Source: Aeromonas media (GTDB taxonomy: Bacteria > Pseudomonadota > Gammaproteobacteria > Enterobacterales > Aeromonadaceae). Taken from it: a stretch of DNA of 64,000 nt. The notes below the pieces were generated by a model. It searched no databases and was not told the origin of the DNA. It was given only the letters and a program-made list of their open reading frames with translations. The position numbers and the translations under genes are program-made. The stretch's first letter is position 1. Every line of letters starts with the position of its first letter. The stretch spans positions 1 to 64,000 of the forward strand of contig NZ_CDBZ01000101.1 of NCBI RefSeq assembly GCF_000819985.1, given 5' to 3'. Of this stretch, positions 18,703-26,803 are shown piece by piece.

Positions 18703-18791
18703 TGACTCGGCCCCTGCCAGGGGTCGGCCTCTTGCCCGCCATGCTGGCACTCAACCGGGGCCGTGCCGGGCACGGAAACCGTCAACTGGTA

Positions 18792-18842
18792 TACCCATTT
18801 ATGCATAGGTTTGAATTTCCTCGAATTACCCCTGAGGAGATA
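18792..18842 (+). promoter_or_regulatory. NarL/NarP-type heptamer pairs upstream of nirB
   Basis: TACCCCT-GA-GGAGATA at 18827-18842 is a 7-2-7 arrangement of NarL heptamers (TACYYMT) centred at 18834.5. If the FNR box is at -41.5, this centre falls at -69.5, the position of the NarL/P site in E. coli nirB. A second, weaker 7-2-7 pair, TACCCAT-TT-ATGCATA, lies at 18792-18807. The sites are seen; binding is inferred. Confidence 0.65.
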
Positions 18843-18855
18843 TATAAATAGACAC

Positions 18856-18904
18856 TTGATTTACATCAATTGCCCACCGCCCCTAACTGGGTAGCCTAAC
18901 GTCA
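18856..18904 (+). promoter_or_regulatory. FNR-dependent promoter of nirBDC-cysG
   Basis: TTGAT-TTAC-ATCAA at 18856-18869 is a perfect FNR consensus. With the box centred at -41.5, transcription would start near 18904, and the -10 would be TAGCCT at 18892-18897. The operon should be induced without oxygen and tuned by nitrate or nitrite. Confidence 0.85.
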
Positions 18905-18939
18905 GATTGATGTTTTATTACTCCAAAATTGAGGCAACC

Positions 18940-21486
18940 ATGAGCAAAGTCAGACTGGTCGTTGTGGGCAACGGCATGGTGGGGCACCGCTTCATCGAAG
19001 AGCTGATCGAGCGGGCCGACCCGGGCCGCTACGAGATCACCGTCTTCGGTGCAGAACCCCGTCCCGCCTACGATCGCGTCCATCTCTCCTCCTACTTCTC
19101 CCATCACACCAGCGAAGATCTCTCCCTCGTCAAACCCGGCTTCTACGACAAGCACGGCATCCGCCTGCTGCTCGGCGAAGCGGTGAAAAAAATCGACAGA
19201 ACGACCCGCGAAGTGCACTCCAACAAGGGCACTGTGGTCGGTTACGACAAGCTGGTGCTGGCCACCGGCTCCTACCCCTGGGTACCGCCCATCCAGGGCA
19301 GCCAGCACCACGAGTGCTTCGTCTATCGCACCATCGAGGATCTGAAAGCCATCCGCAGCGCCGCCAAGAGCGGCAAGAGCGGGGTGGTGATCGGGGGCGG
19401 TCTGCTTGGCCTGGAAGCCGCCGGCGCCCTCAAGGCACTGGGTCTCGAGACCCACGTGGTGGAGTTTGCGCCTGTGCTGATGGCCGAACAGCTCGACGGT
19501 CAGGGCGGCCAGCTGCTGCGCCGCAAGATTGAATCCATGGGCGTGCAGGTGCACACCAGCAAGAGCACCAGCGAGATCCTGATGCACGGCGGCCGCGACG
19601 CCCAGCACCGCCTCGCCTTCGCCGACGGCAGCCAGCTTGAAGTGGACGTGGTGGTCTTCTCCACCGGCATCCGCCCGCAGGATACCCTGGGCCGTTACTG
19701 TGAACTGGCCATCGCCGACCGGGGCGGCGTGCTGATCGACGATCACTGCCTCACCTCCGACCCCGACATCTACGCCATCGGCGAGTGCGCAGCCTGGCAG
19801 GGCCGCTTCTTCGGGCTGGTGGCACCGGGCTACAAGATGGCCCAGATCACCGTCGACCATCTGCTCGGCGGCGACAGCCGCTTTGAGGGGGCGGACATGA
19901 GCGCCAAGCTCAAGCTGCTCGGTGTCTCCGTCGGCTCCATCGGTGATGCCCATGGCCGCACCCCGGGCAGCCACAGCTATGTGTTCCAGGATGACCAGGC
20001 CGGCGTCTACAAGAAGATCGTGGTGAGCGAAGACAACAGCCGATTGCTCGGCGCCGTGTTGGTGGGTGACGTGGATGACTACGGCAACCTGCTGCAGCTG
20101 ATGCTCAACGCCCTGCCGCTGCCGAGCCACCCGGATACCCTGATCCTGCCCGCCTACGCCGGTGCCAAGCCGACACTGGGGGTGGATGCCCTGCCTTCAA
20201 CCGCCCAGATCTGCTCCTGCTTCGACGTCTCCAAAGGCGACATCGCCCAGGCGGTGGCCGAGGGTCACACCACGCTGGCCGCCATCAAGGCGCACACCAA
20301 GGCCGGTACCGGCTGCGGCGGCTGCGTGCCGCTCATCAGCCAGGTGCTCAACGCCGAGCTGGTGAAGCAGGGCATCGAGGTCAACAACCACCTCTGCGCC
20401 CACTTCCCCTACTCCCGTCAGGAGCTGTTCCACCTGGTCAAGGTGGAGGGGATCAAGAGTTTCGACGAGCTGCTGGCAAAGCACGGTCACGGCCATGGCT
20501 GCGAGGTGTGCAAACCGACCGTCGGCTCCATCCTCGCCTCCTGCTGGAACGACTATGTACTGAGCCCGCTCAATACCCAGCTGCAGGACACCAACGACAT
20601 CTTCCTCGGCAACATGCAAAAGGACGGCAGCTACTCCGTCATCCCGCGCATGGCCGGCGGTGAAGTGACCCCGGAAGGGCTGCTGGCGGTGGCCGAAGTG
20701 GCCCGCGACTACAAGCTCTACACCAAGATCACCGGCGCCCAGCGCATCGGCCTGTTCGGGGCCCAGAAGGATGACCTGCCCGCCATCTGGCGCAAGCTGC
20801 TGGCGGCGGGCTTCGAGACCGGTCAGGCCTACGCCAAGGCGCTGCGCATGGCCAAGACCTGCGTCGGCAGCACCTGGTGCCGCTTCGGCGTGCAGGACAG
20901 CGTCGGCCTCGGGGTCTTCCTCGAGAACCGCTACAAGGGTATTCGCACCCCCCACAAGATGAAGTTCGGTGTCTCCGGCTGTACCCGTGAATGTGCGGAA
21001 GCCCAGGGCAAGGACGTCGGCATCATCGCCACCGATGCCGGCTGGAACCTCTATGTAGGCGGCAACGGCGGCATGAAACCGCGCCACGCCGACCTGCTCG
21101 CCTCGGATCTGGACAGAGAGAGCCTAATCAAGCTGATCGACCGCTTTATGATGTTCTACGTCACCAGCGCCGACAAACTGCAGCGCACCTCGGTCTGGCT
21201 CGGCAACCTGGAAGGGGGCGTCGACTACCTGCGCGAAGTGATAGTCCACGACAAGCTGGGACTGAATGCCACCCTGGAGCACGACATCCAGGTGCTGATC
21301 GACAGCTACGAATGCGAATGGTCGCGCACCCTCAACGAAGAGGAAGCGCTCAAGCGTTTCAGCCACTTCATCAACAGCGACAAGCGCGACCCGGACGTCC
21401 AGTTCGTCAGCGAGCGCGACCAGCACCGACCGGCCACCCCGGCCGAGCGCATCCCCGTCTACCAGATCGAGGTGGAGACCAAATGA
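18940..21486 (+). CDS. nirB: Assimilatory/detoxifying nitrite reductase (NADH), large subunit
   Basis: The 848-residue cytoplasmic enzyme reduces nitrite to ammonium with NADH. It has an FAD/NAD(P)-binding reductase half (1-400, with GNGMVGHRF and GGGLLGLEAA), a BFD-like [2Fe-2S] domain with Cys425, Cys427, Cys459 and Cys462, and a ferredoxin-like and siroheme/[4Fe-4S] half with ligands Cys641, Cys647, Cys681 and Cys685. Length matches E. coli NirB (847). The ATG at 18940, after GAGG, is preferred to 18907. It heads nirBDC-cysG. Its stop overlaps the ATG of a duplicated nirD start. Confidence 0.97.
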   Translation: MSKVRLVVVGNGMVGHRFIEELIERADPGRYEITVFGAEPRPAYDRVHLSSYFSHHTSEDLSLVKPGFYDKHGIRLLLGEAVKKIDRTTREVHSNKGTVVGYDKLVLATGSYPWVPPIQGSQHHECFVYRTIEDLKAIRSAAKSGKSGVVIGGGLLGLEAAGALKALGLETHVVEFAPVLMAEQLDGQGGQLLRRKIESMGVQVHTSKSTSEILMHGGRDAQHRLAFADGSQLEVDVVVFSTGIRPQDTLGRYCELAIADRGGVLIDDHCLTSDPDIYAIGECAAWQGRFFGLVAPGYKMAQITVDHLLGGDSRFEGADMSAKLKLLGVSVGSIGDAHGRTPGSHSYVFQDDQAGVYKKIVVSEDNSRLLGAVLVGDVDDYGNLLQLMLNALPLPSHPDTLILPAYAGAKPTLGVDALPSTAQICSCFDVSKGDIAQAVAEGHTTLAAIKAHTKAGTGCGGCVPLISQVLNAELVKQGIEVNNHLCAHFPYSRQELFHLVKVEGIKSFDELLAKHGHGHGCEVCKPTVGSILASCWNDYVLSPLNTQLQDTNDIFLGNMQKDGSYSVIPRMAGGEVTPEGLLAVAEVARDYKLYTKITGAQRIGLFGAQKDDLPAIWRKLLAAGFETGQAYAKALRMAKTCVGSTWCRFGVQDSVGLGVFLENRYKGIRTPHKMKFGVSGCTRECAEAQGKDVGIIATDAGWNLYVGGNGGMKPRHADLLASDLDRESLIKLIDRFMMFYVTSADKLQRTSVWLGNLEGGVDYLREVIVHDKLGLNATLEHDIQVLIDSYECEWSRTLNEEEALKRFSHFINSDKRDPDVQFVSERDQHRPATPAERIPVYQIEVETK

Positions 21487-21590
21487 TGAAACTTGCCTGC
21501 CAACGCAATGACATCCTGTCGGGCTGCATGGACGTTTGCGCCCTGCTCGATAGCCAGTTCATCCAACTCGATGTGGAGATTAAGCGATGA
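21486..21590 (+). CDS. 34-residue mini-ORF, tandem copy of the nirD start
   Basis: An ATG overlapping the nirB stop opens a 34-codon frame. Its first part (MKLAC, then ND, then VCALL) is a diverged copy of NirD residues 1-20. Its end (QLDVEIKR) mirrors the NirB tail (QIEVETK). The stop overlaps the true nirD ATG. It is a junction-spanning tandem duplication with a period of 101 bp, built like the one before ybhG. Whether it is translated for a purpose or only couples nirD to nirB is unknown. Confidence 0.65.
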   Translation: MKLACQRNDILSGCMDVCALLDSQFIQLDVEIKR

Positions 21591-21904
21591 AACTTGCCTG
21601 CCAACTCAACGACATCATGCCGGGAACCGGTGTTTGTGCCCTCCTTGAAGGCCGCCAGATCGCCCTGTTCCGCCCGAGCGCGGCGGCCGAGGTGTTCGCC
21701 ATCGACAACCGGGATCCCTTCTTCGCCGCCAACGTGCTGTCGCGCGGCATCATAGGTGAACACGAGGGTGAGCTCTGGGTCGCCAGCCCGCTCAAGAAGC
21801 AGCACTTCCGTCTGCGCGACGGCCACTGCCTCGAGAACGCCGCCATGTCGGTGCAAAGCTATCCCGTTGAAGTACGCGACCAGCAGGTCTGGGTCGCCGT
21901 CTGA
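21587..21904 (+). CDS. nirD: Nitrite reductase (NADH), small subunit
   Basis: The 105-residue Rieske-fold small subunit of NirBD. It matches E. coli NirD (108) throughout, including GVCALL, FRP, DPFF, VLSRG and GELWVASPLKKQ. Like other NirD proteins it lacks the Cys/His cluster ligands, so it is structural. The gene is flanked on both sides by partial copies of itself: a duplicated start upstream and a decayed tail downstream. Confidence 0.95.
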   Translation: MKLACQLNDIMPGTGVCALLEGRQIALFRPSAAAEVFAIDNRDPFFAANVLSRGIIGEHEGELWVASPLKKQHFRLRDGHCLENAAMSVQSYPVEVRDQQVWVAV

Positions 21905-21924
21905 TGCCGACAAACCCCAGATCC

Positions 21925-21987
21925 ATGTCGGTACAGGGCTACGTCCCCGTCAAAGTACGTGATCAACAGATCTAGGTCGCCGTCTAA
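21925..21987 (+). pseudogene. Decayed tandem copy of the nirD 3' end
   Basis: This stretch repeats the last 20 codons of nirD (21845-21904), 80 bases downstream. It keeps the MSV..Y, VRDQQ and VAV coding pattern. One codon is inserted, and the Trp TGG has become TAG, so it cannot extend NirD. Many differences are at third positions, so the copy seems old or imported from a diverged allele. Confidence 0.75.
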
Positions 21988-22001
21988 CACCATGCATATC
22001 A

Positions 22002-22021
22002 GGGCTGCCCGCGGGCGGCCC
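22002..22021 (+). terminator. Intercistronic hairpin between nirD and nirC
   Basis: GGGCTGCCC and GGGCGGCCC form a 9-pair stem with one G-U wobble and a tiny loop, just before the nirC ribosome-binding site. It is probably an mRNA processing or stability hairpin rather than an operon end. Confidence 0.45.
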
Positions 22022-22038
22022 TCTTGAAGGAAATAAAG

Positions 22039-22851
22039 ATGTATACCGAAACCATCAACAAGTGCGCCGCCAACGCGGCCCGCATCAACCGCTTCGAGCG
22101 CAGCGACAAGCTCGGCTTCTGGCTCAGCTCCGCCATGGCGGGGGCCTATGTGGGCCTTGGCATCATCCTCATCTTCACCCTGGGCAACCTGGTGGACCCG
22201 AGCATCCGTCCGCTGGTGATGGGAGCCACCTTCGGCATAGCCCTCACCTTAGTGATCATCGCCGGCTCGGAGCTGTTCACAGGCCACACCATGTTCCTCA
22301 CCTTCGGGGTGAAGACCGGCAAGATCGCCATGGCCGATCTGCTGCGCATCCTGCCGCAAACCTGGGCCGGCAACCTGCTCGGCTCCATCGCGGTGGCGCT
22401 GATCTACTCCTACGGCGGCAGCCTGCTGCCGGACGCAGGCAGCCTGGCGCACAAGGTGGCGCTGGCCAAGACCCAGGCACCGGCGCTGACCCTGTTCATG
22501 AAGGGCGTGCTGTGCAACTGGCTGGTCTGCCTCGCCATCTGGATGGCGCTGCGCACCGAGGGTGCCGCCAAGTTCATCGCCATCTGGTGGTGTCTGCTGG
22601 CCTTCATCGCCTCCGGCTACGAGCACTCGGTCGCCAACATGACCCTGTTCGCCCTCTCCTGGTTCGGTGCCCACTCCGAGGCCTACACCCTGGGCGGTAT
22701 CGGCCACAACCTGCTGTGGGTGACGCTCGGCAACACCGTCTCCGGCGCCCTCTTCATGGGCCTCGGCTACTGGTATGCCACCCCCAAGGCTGAGCGCCCG
22801 GTCGCGGTGAGCGACGCCACCACCACCATCAGCCAGACCCAAACCGCCTGA
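22039..22851 (+). CDS. nirC: Nitrite transporter NirC (FocA/NirC family)
   Basis: A 270-residue pentameric inner-membrane nitrite channel with six spans. FNT family features are visible: AGAYVGLGIIL in the first span, the SELFTGHTMFL loop, the SGYEHSVANM motif containing the central His, and a final GHNLLWVTLGN. The ATG at 22039 with AAGGA 7 bases upstream is chosen; an in-frame TTG at 22024 would overlap that site. Length matches E. coli NirC (268). cysG follows after 12 bp. Confidence 0.95.
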   Translation: MYTETINKCAANAARINRFERSDKLGFWLSSAMAGAYVGLGIILIFTLGNLVDPSIRPLVMGATFGIALTLVIIAGSELFTGHTMFLTFGVKTGKIAMADLLRILPQTWAGNLLGSIAVALIYSYGGSLLPDAGSLAHKVALAKTQAPALTLFMKGVLCNWLVCLAIWMALRTEGAAKFIAIWWCLLAFIASGYEHSVANMTLFALSWFGAHSEAYTLGGIGHNLLWVTLGNTVSGALFMGLGYWYATPKAERPVAVSDATTTISQTQTA

Positions 22852-22863
22852 TCAGGAGGCCCC

Positions 22864-24270
22864 ATGGACTACTTGCCCATCTTTTGCCGACTCGACAACA
22901 AACCCGTGCTGCTGGTCGGCGGCGGCGAGGTAGCGGAGCGCAAGGCGCGCCTGCTGCTGGATGCCGGTGCCCAGCTCACAGTGGTCGCGCCCGAGCTCGA
23001 CCCCGAGCTGGCGGAACTGGCTGCCAACGGCGGCATCGAGTGGCTGGCCGGTGAATTCGCGCCGCAGCAACTGGCGGGCAAGTGGCTGGTGGTGGCCGCC
23101 ACCGATCGGCGCGAGGTGAACGCGCTGGTCTACCAGAGCGCGAATCAGGCGCGGATCTTTGCCAACGTGGTGGATGACCCGAAACGCTCCAGCTTCATCA
23201 TGCCGTCGATCATCGACCGCTCGCCGCTGATGGTAGCCATCTCCTCCGGCGGCAAGGCACCGGTGCTGGCCCGCTTGCTGCGGGAAAAACTCGAGGCCCT
23301 GCTGCCACAACATCTGGGGGCCGTGGCGACCTTCGCTGGCAGCCTGCGGGAGCGGGTCAAGACCCGCTTCGCCAGCATGGGCGAGCGGCGCCGCTTCTGG
23401 GAACGGCTGCTCGGGGCAGACCGGCTCGGGCAGGCGTTGGCGCGGGGGGATAGCGCCTCTGCCCACCAGCTGGCCGACAGCCTGTTTGCCGATGAAAGCC
23501 AGACCGGAGGCGAAGTGGTGCTGGTGGGAGCAGGCCCCGGCGACCCGGGCCTGCTCACCCTGCACGCTCTGCGCCAGATGCAGCAAGCGGACGTGGTGGT
23601 CTATGACCGGCTGGTCTCGGACGAAGTGATGGCACTGGTGCGCCGGGATGCCAAACGCATCTTCGTCGGCAAGCAGGCGGGCAATCACTGCGTGCCGCAG
23701 GAGGGGATCAACCAGCTCTTGCTGGACGAAGCGAAGAAGGGGCAGCGGGTGGTACGGCTGAAGGGGGGTGACCCCTTCATCTTCGGCCGTGGCGGCGAGG
23801 AGCTGGAGACGCTGGTCGGCAGCGGCATCGGCTTTCAGGTGGTGCCGGGGATCACGGCGGCCAGCGGCTGCGCGGCCTACGCCGGTATTCCGCTGACCCA
23901 TCGCGATCACGCCCAGAGCGTGCGCTTCGTCACCGCCCACGGCAAAGGGGGCGCCCGGGATCTCGACTGGCCGCTGCTGGCCAGAGACAAACAGACCCTG
24001 GTGTTCTATATGGGGCTTTCGTCTTGCGCCGTGATCCGCGAGCAGCTGCTGACCCACGGCAAGGGGGGCGACACCCCGGTGGCGCTGATCGAGCGCGGCA
24101 CCCAGCCGAGCCAGCGGGTCATTCGCGGCACCCTCGACCAGTTACCCGAGCTGGCGGCCGGGGTCGAGAGCCCAGCCCTCATCATGGTGGGATCCGTGGT
24201 GACGCTGGCCGACCAGCTCGCCTGGTTCGGTCAGAACAATGCCCCTCTGGCGGCGGTGGCATCCGCCTGA
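22864..24270 (+). CDS. cysG: Siroheme synthase (trifunctional CysG)
   Basis: The 468-residue enzyme makes siroheme from uroporphyrinogen III. The N-terminal half is precorrin-2 dehydrogenase/ferrochelatase, with NAD motif GGGEVAERK at 19-27 and SSGGKAP at 127-133 carrying the conserved Ser. The C-terminal half is SAM-dependent uroporphyrinogen methyltransferase, with [10 protein letters not shown] at 221-230 and [13 protein letters not shown] at 301-313. Length matches E. coli CysG (457). AGGAGG precedes the ATG, 12 bp after nirC. Its place in the operon lets siroheme supply follow NirB synthesis. Confidence 0.97.
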   Translation: MDYLPIFCRLDNKPVLLVGGGEVAERKARLLLDAGAQLTVVAPELDPELAELAANGGIEWLAGEFAPQQLAGKWLVVAATDRREVNALVYQSANQARIFANVVDDPKRSSFIMPSIIDRSPLMVAISSGGKAPVLARLLREKLEALLPQHLGAVATFAGSLRERVKTRFASMGERRRFWERLLGADRLGQALARGDSASAHQLADSLFADESQTGGEVVLVGAGPGDPGLLTLHALRQMQQADVVVYDRLVSDEVMALVRRDAKRIFVGKQAGNHCVPQEGINQLLLDEAKKGQRVVRLKGGDPFIFGRGGEELETLVGSGIGFQVVPGITAASGCAAYAGIPLTHRDHAQSVRFVTAHGKGGARDLDWPLLARDKQTLVFYMGLSSCAVIREQLLTHGKGGDTPVALIERGTQPSQRVIRGTLDQLPELAAGVESPALIMVGSVVTLADQLAWFGQNNAPLAAVASA

Positions 24271-24297
24271 TGGAGTCCTCCCGCGCCCCTTTTTGAC

Positions 24298-24326
24298 GAC
24301 GCCGCCCTGGGGCGGCGTCTTTTTTA
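24298..24326 (+). terminator. Terminator of the nirBDC-cysG operon
   Basis: GACGCCGCC pairs with GGCGGCGTC around a short loop, followed by a run of seven Ts. Confidence 0.93.
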
Positions 24327-24414
24327 CTGTTCTGACTGTCATAACCTCTTGTTTTGAATTTGGTATCCTATGGAGCAAGGCCATCCGGCCAACCGAATTC
24401 AGGAATCTTGTTGC

Positions 24415-25839
24415 ATGTCTCTCCCCCCCAAGAACAGCGCCAAACAGCGTGAACACGACAGAGCCCGCATCCTCACCCTGCTGCTGGCCGACGATGCCCT
24501 CACCGACAGCCTGCTCGATCCCCAAGGGGTGCAGGACGCCGAGCTGCGGGATCAGACCAGCGAGCTGACGCGCCTGGTCAACAGCCTGCCGGCCGCCGAC
24601 GTCGCCGATGCCCTGGAGTCCCTGCCGCCGGACGAGCGCCAGGTGCTGTGGCAGCAGGTGGACCCGGAGCGCCACGGCCAGATCCTGGTGGAGGCGTCTG
24701 AGACGGTGTGGGACAGCCTCATCAGCGGCATGAGCGACAAGGCACTGCTGCACGCCCTGCGCACTCTCGACATCGACGATCAGATCTACCTCGGCCAATA
24801 CCTGCCCCGCAACCTGATGGGCCGGCTGCTCACCTCCATGGCCCCTGACCAGCGCGACCGGGTGCGGGAGGTGATCCGCTACGGCAAGCACACGGTCGGC
24901 GCCATGATGGACTTCGAGCTGATCACGGTGCGGGCCGACATAAGCCTGGCGACTGTGCAGCGCTATCTGCGCCAGCTCGGCAAGATCCCCGCCAACACCG
25001 ACAAGCTGTTCGTCACCGACAGACGCAACCGGCTGCAGGGGGAGCTGCCCCTCACCACAGTGCTGCTGCACAAGCCGGAGACCAAGGTGGAAGACGTGAT
25101 GGAGAAGAACCCCGTCACCTTCGATCCGGAAGACAACGACGAGGCGGCGGCTCGTACCTTCGAGCGGGACGATCTCGTCTCCGCTGCCGTGGTGGATGGC
25201 AAGGGCAAGCTGATGGGGCGGCTCACCGTCGCCGAAGTGGTGGACCTGGTCTATGAGGAGAGCGACACCGATCTGCGCCGCATGGGGGGGATCAGCGAGG
25301 AAGAAGACGTGTTCGCCCCTGTCGCCAAGGCGGTCAAGACCCGCTGGGCCTGGCTGGCGCTGAACCTCTGCACCGCTTTCGTGGCCTCCCGGGTCATAGG
25401 CCTGTTCGAGCACAGCATCTCGCAACTGGTGGCGCTGGCGGCCCTGATGCCCATCGTCGCGGGGATAGGCGGCAACACGGGCAACCAGACCATCACCATG
25501 ATAGTGCGGGCCTTGGCGCTGCAGCACATCCAGCCGGGCAACGTCTCCTTCCTGCTGTGGCGGGAGCTGGGCGTGGCGCTGATCAACGGTCTGGTGTGGG
25601 GCGGCACCATGGGGGTCGCGACCTACTTCCTCTATCAGGATGCGGCACTGGGCGCCGTGATGACGCTCGCCATGGTGCTGAACCTGCTGGTGGCGGCCCT
25701 GATGGGGGTCATCATCCCCATGACCATGAGTCGGCTGGGGCGGGATCCAGCGGTGGGGGCCAGTGTGATGATCACCGCCATCACCGACACCGGCGGCTTC
25801 TTCATCTTCCTCGGTCTGGCGACCCTGTTCCTGCTCTAA
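24415..25839 (+). CDS. mgtE: Magnesium transporter MgtE
   Basis: The 474-residue Mg2+ channel has an N-terminal MgtE_N helical superhelix (about 40-140), two CBS domains that sense cytosolic Mg2+ (about 145-270), and five C-terminal membrane spans with the GIGGNTGNQ pore motif and a final ITDTGGFFIFL. The ATG at 24415 after AGGA is favoured over an in-frame ATG at 24370 that lacks a ribosome-binding site. There is room for only about 90 bp of leader after the cysG terminator, and I see no M-box riboswitch. Confidence 0.93.
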   Translation: MSLPPKNSAKQREHDRARILTLLLADDALTDSLLDPQGVQDAELRDQTSELTRLVNSLPAADVADALESLPPDERQVLWQQVDPERHGQILVEASETVWDSLISGMSDKALLHALRTLDIDDQIYLGQYLPRNLMGRLLTSMAPDQRDRVREVIRYGKHTVGAMMDFELITVRADISLATVQRYLRQLGKIPANTDKLFVTDRRNRLQGELPLTTVLLHKPETKVEDVMEKNPVTFDPEDNDEAAARTFERDDLVSAAVVDGKGKLMGRLTVAEVVDLVYEESDTDLRRMGGISEEEDVFAPVAKAVKTRWAWLALNLCTAFVASRVIGLFEHSISQLVALAALMPIVAGIGGNTGNQTITMIVRALALQHIQPGNVSFLLWRELGVALINGLVWGGTMGVATYFLYQDAALGAVMTLAMVLNLLVAALMGVIIPMTMSRLGRDPAVGASVMITAITDTGGFFIFLGLATLFLL

Positions 25840-25851
25840 CCCCTGATGGCA

Positions 25852-25878
25852 GCCACCAGGGTGCCCGGCCCTGGTGGC
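25852..25878 (+). terminator. Stem-loop after mgtE
   Basis: GCCACCAGGG (25852-25861) and CCCTGGTGGC (25869-25878) form a perfect 10-bp stem with a 7-base loop, but no T-run follows. It is a likely transcript 3' end or repeat. Confidence 0.5.
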
Positions 25879-25984
25879 CTCAGACCCCGGTAGCCCCGGA
25901 TGGCAGGCCTTTGCCCCACGTAGGAATCCGGGGGCGTCGCCGCGACAAAAACGGGGATTCCCGCCTCTGGGCAAGGAATAGTCG

Positions 25985-26012
25985 TTGAAATGCCAACCCC
26001 ACTCCTTATACT
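25985..26012 (+). promoter_or_regulatory. Sigma-70 promoter of rraA
   Basis: TTGAAA at 25985-25990 and TATACT at 26007-26012 are separated by 16 bases. A start near 26019 gives a leader of about 28 bases to the rraA ATG. Confidence 0.7.
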
Positions 26013-26046
26013 GGATCCACCTGTTTCCAGCGGTGGATCTGACACA

Positions 26047-26532
26047 ATGGAATACAACACTTCAGAACTGTGCGACATCTATCAGGACATGGTGGATGTA
26101 CTCGAACCCATGCTCTGCTCCTTCGGCGGCCGTGCCTCTTTCGGCGGCGTCATCACCACGGTCAAGTGCTTCGAATCGAACGGCCTCATCCGTGAAGTCG
26201 TCAAAGAGAACGGCGTCGGCCGCGTGCTGCTGATCGACGGCGGCGGCTCCATGCGCCGGGCCCTGATCGACAGCGAGATCGCCACCACGGCGGCGGAAAA
26301 CGAGTGGGAAGGCATCGTCTGCTACGGCTGCGTGCGCGAGGTCGACATCCTGGAAGATCTCGACATCGGCATCCAGGCCCTGGCCGCCATCCCGGTCGGT
26401 GCCGATCATAAGGATGTGGGAGAGACGGATCTGCCGGTCAACTTTGGCGGTGTCACCTTCCTGCCGGACGATCACCTCTACGCCGACACCACAGGGGTGA
26501 TCCTCTCACCCGATGCGCTCGATATCGAATAA
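26047..26532 (+). CDS. rraA: Ribonuclease E activity regulator RraA
   Basis: The 161-residue trimeric protein binds the C-terminal scaffold of RNase E and dampens RNA decay. It follows E. coli RraA (161) almost residue for residue: [24 protein letters not shown]-type [39 protein letters not shown] and a terminal DALDIE. The ATG at 26047 gives exactly the family length. The in-frame ATG at 25990 lies within the promoter and is rejected. A strong terminator follows. Confidence 0.96.
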   Translation: MEYNTSELCDIYQDMVDVLEPMLCSFGGRASFGGVITTVKCFESNGLIREVVKENGVGRVLLIDGGGSMRRALIDSEIATTAAENEWEGIVCYGCVREVDILEDLDIGIQALAAIPVGADHKDVGETDLPVNFGGVTFLPDDHLYADTTGVILSPDALDIE

Positions 26533-26549
26533 GCAGACACAGACTGAAG

Positions 26550-26575
26550 ATGGGAGCCTAGGCTCCCATTTTTAT
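26550..26575 (+). terminator. Terminator after rraA
   Basis: ATGGGAGCC and GGCTCCCAT form an almost perfect stem around TA, followed by TTTTT. Confidence 0.9.
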
Positions 26576-26599
26576 GGCTGCAACTTGCTGAAAAACAGA

Positions 26600-26713
26600 C
26601 AAAAAAAGAGGGCCAGTAAACAACTGGCCCCTTAACTGGAAGCAATGTGAGCAATGTCGTGCCTTCACAAGAAGTCCATCACGTTGGAACGAATGAAGTC
26701 TTTCCCGGAAAAC
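26600..26713 (-). ncRNA. ryhB: RyhB small regulatory RNA
   Basis: On the minus strand, positions 26662-26635 carry the invariant RyhB core: GCACGACATTGCTCACATTG followed by CTTCCAGT. That is the region by which RyhB pairs with sodB and other iron-protein mRNAs. Downstream, GGGCCAGT and ACTGGCCC (26630-26610) form a terminator stem followed by TCTTTTTTT, an Hfq-type tail. A sigma-70 promoter overlapped by a Fur box lies just upstream. The predicted RNA is about 114 nt, a little longer than E. coli RyhB (about 90). A 70-codon ORF over the same bases is a shadow. Confidence 0.92.
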
Positions 26714-26719
26714 AAGGTA

Positions 26720-26748
26720 ACAATAATCATTCTCATTTAACTGTGCAA
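26720..26748 (-). promoter_or_regulatory. ryhB promoter with overlapping Fur box
   Basis: Reading leftward, TTGCAC (26748-26743), a 17-base spacer and TATTGT (26725-26720) form a promoter with a start near 26713. TGAGAAT-G-ATTATTG at 26735-26721 matches the Fur 7-1-7 consensus at 11 of 14 positions and covers the -10. Iron-loaded Fur should therefore repress the RNA. Confidence 0.85.
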
Positions 26749-26770
26749 GCCTTATTTGTAAAAAGTGCAA

Positions 26771-26799
26771 AAAAAATGACCACCGCGCGGGTGGTCATT
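26771..26799 (-). terminator. Terminator of yhhQ
   Basis: AATGACCACC (26775-26784) pairs with GGTGGTCATT (26790-26799). On the minus strand the stem is followed by a long T-run, so it ends yhhQ transcription 5 bases after its stop. Confidence 0.93.
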
Positions 26800-26803
26800 C
26801 TCG

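Noticed and set aside
24328-24414. Mg2+ riboswitch before mgtE
   Set aside because: Only about 90 bases separate the cysG terminator from the mgtE start, too short for an M-box, and no matching pattern is seen.
26558-26770. 70-codon minus-strand ORF
   Set aside because: It overlaps the RyhB RNA, its promoter and its terminator; no coding features.
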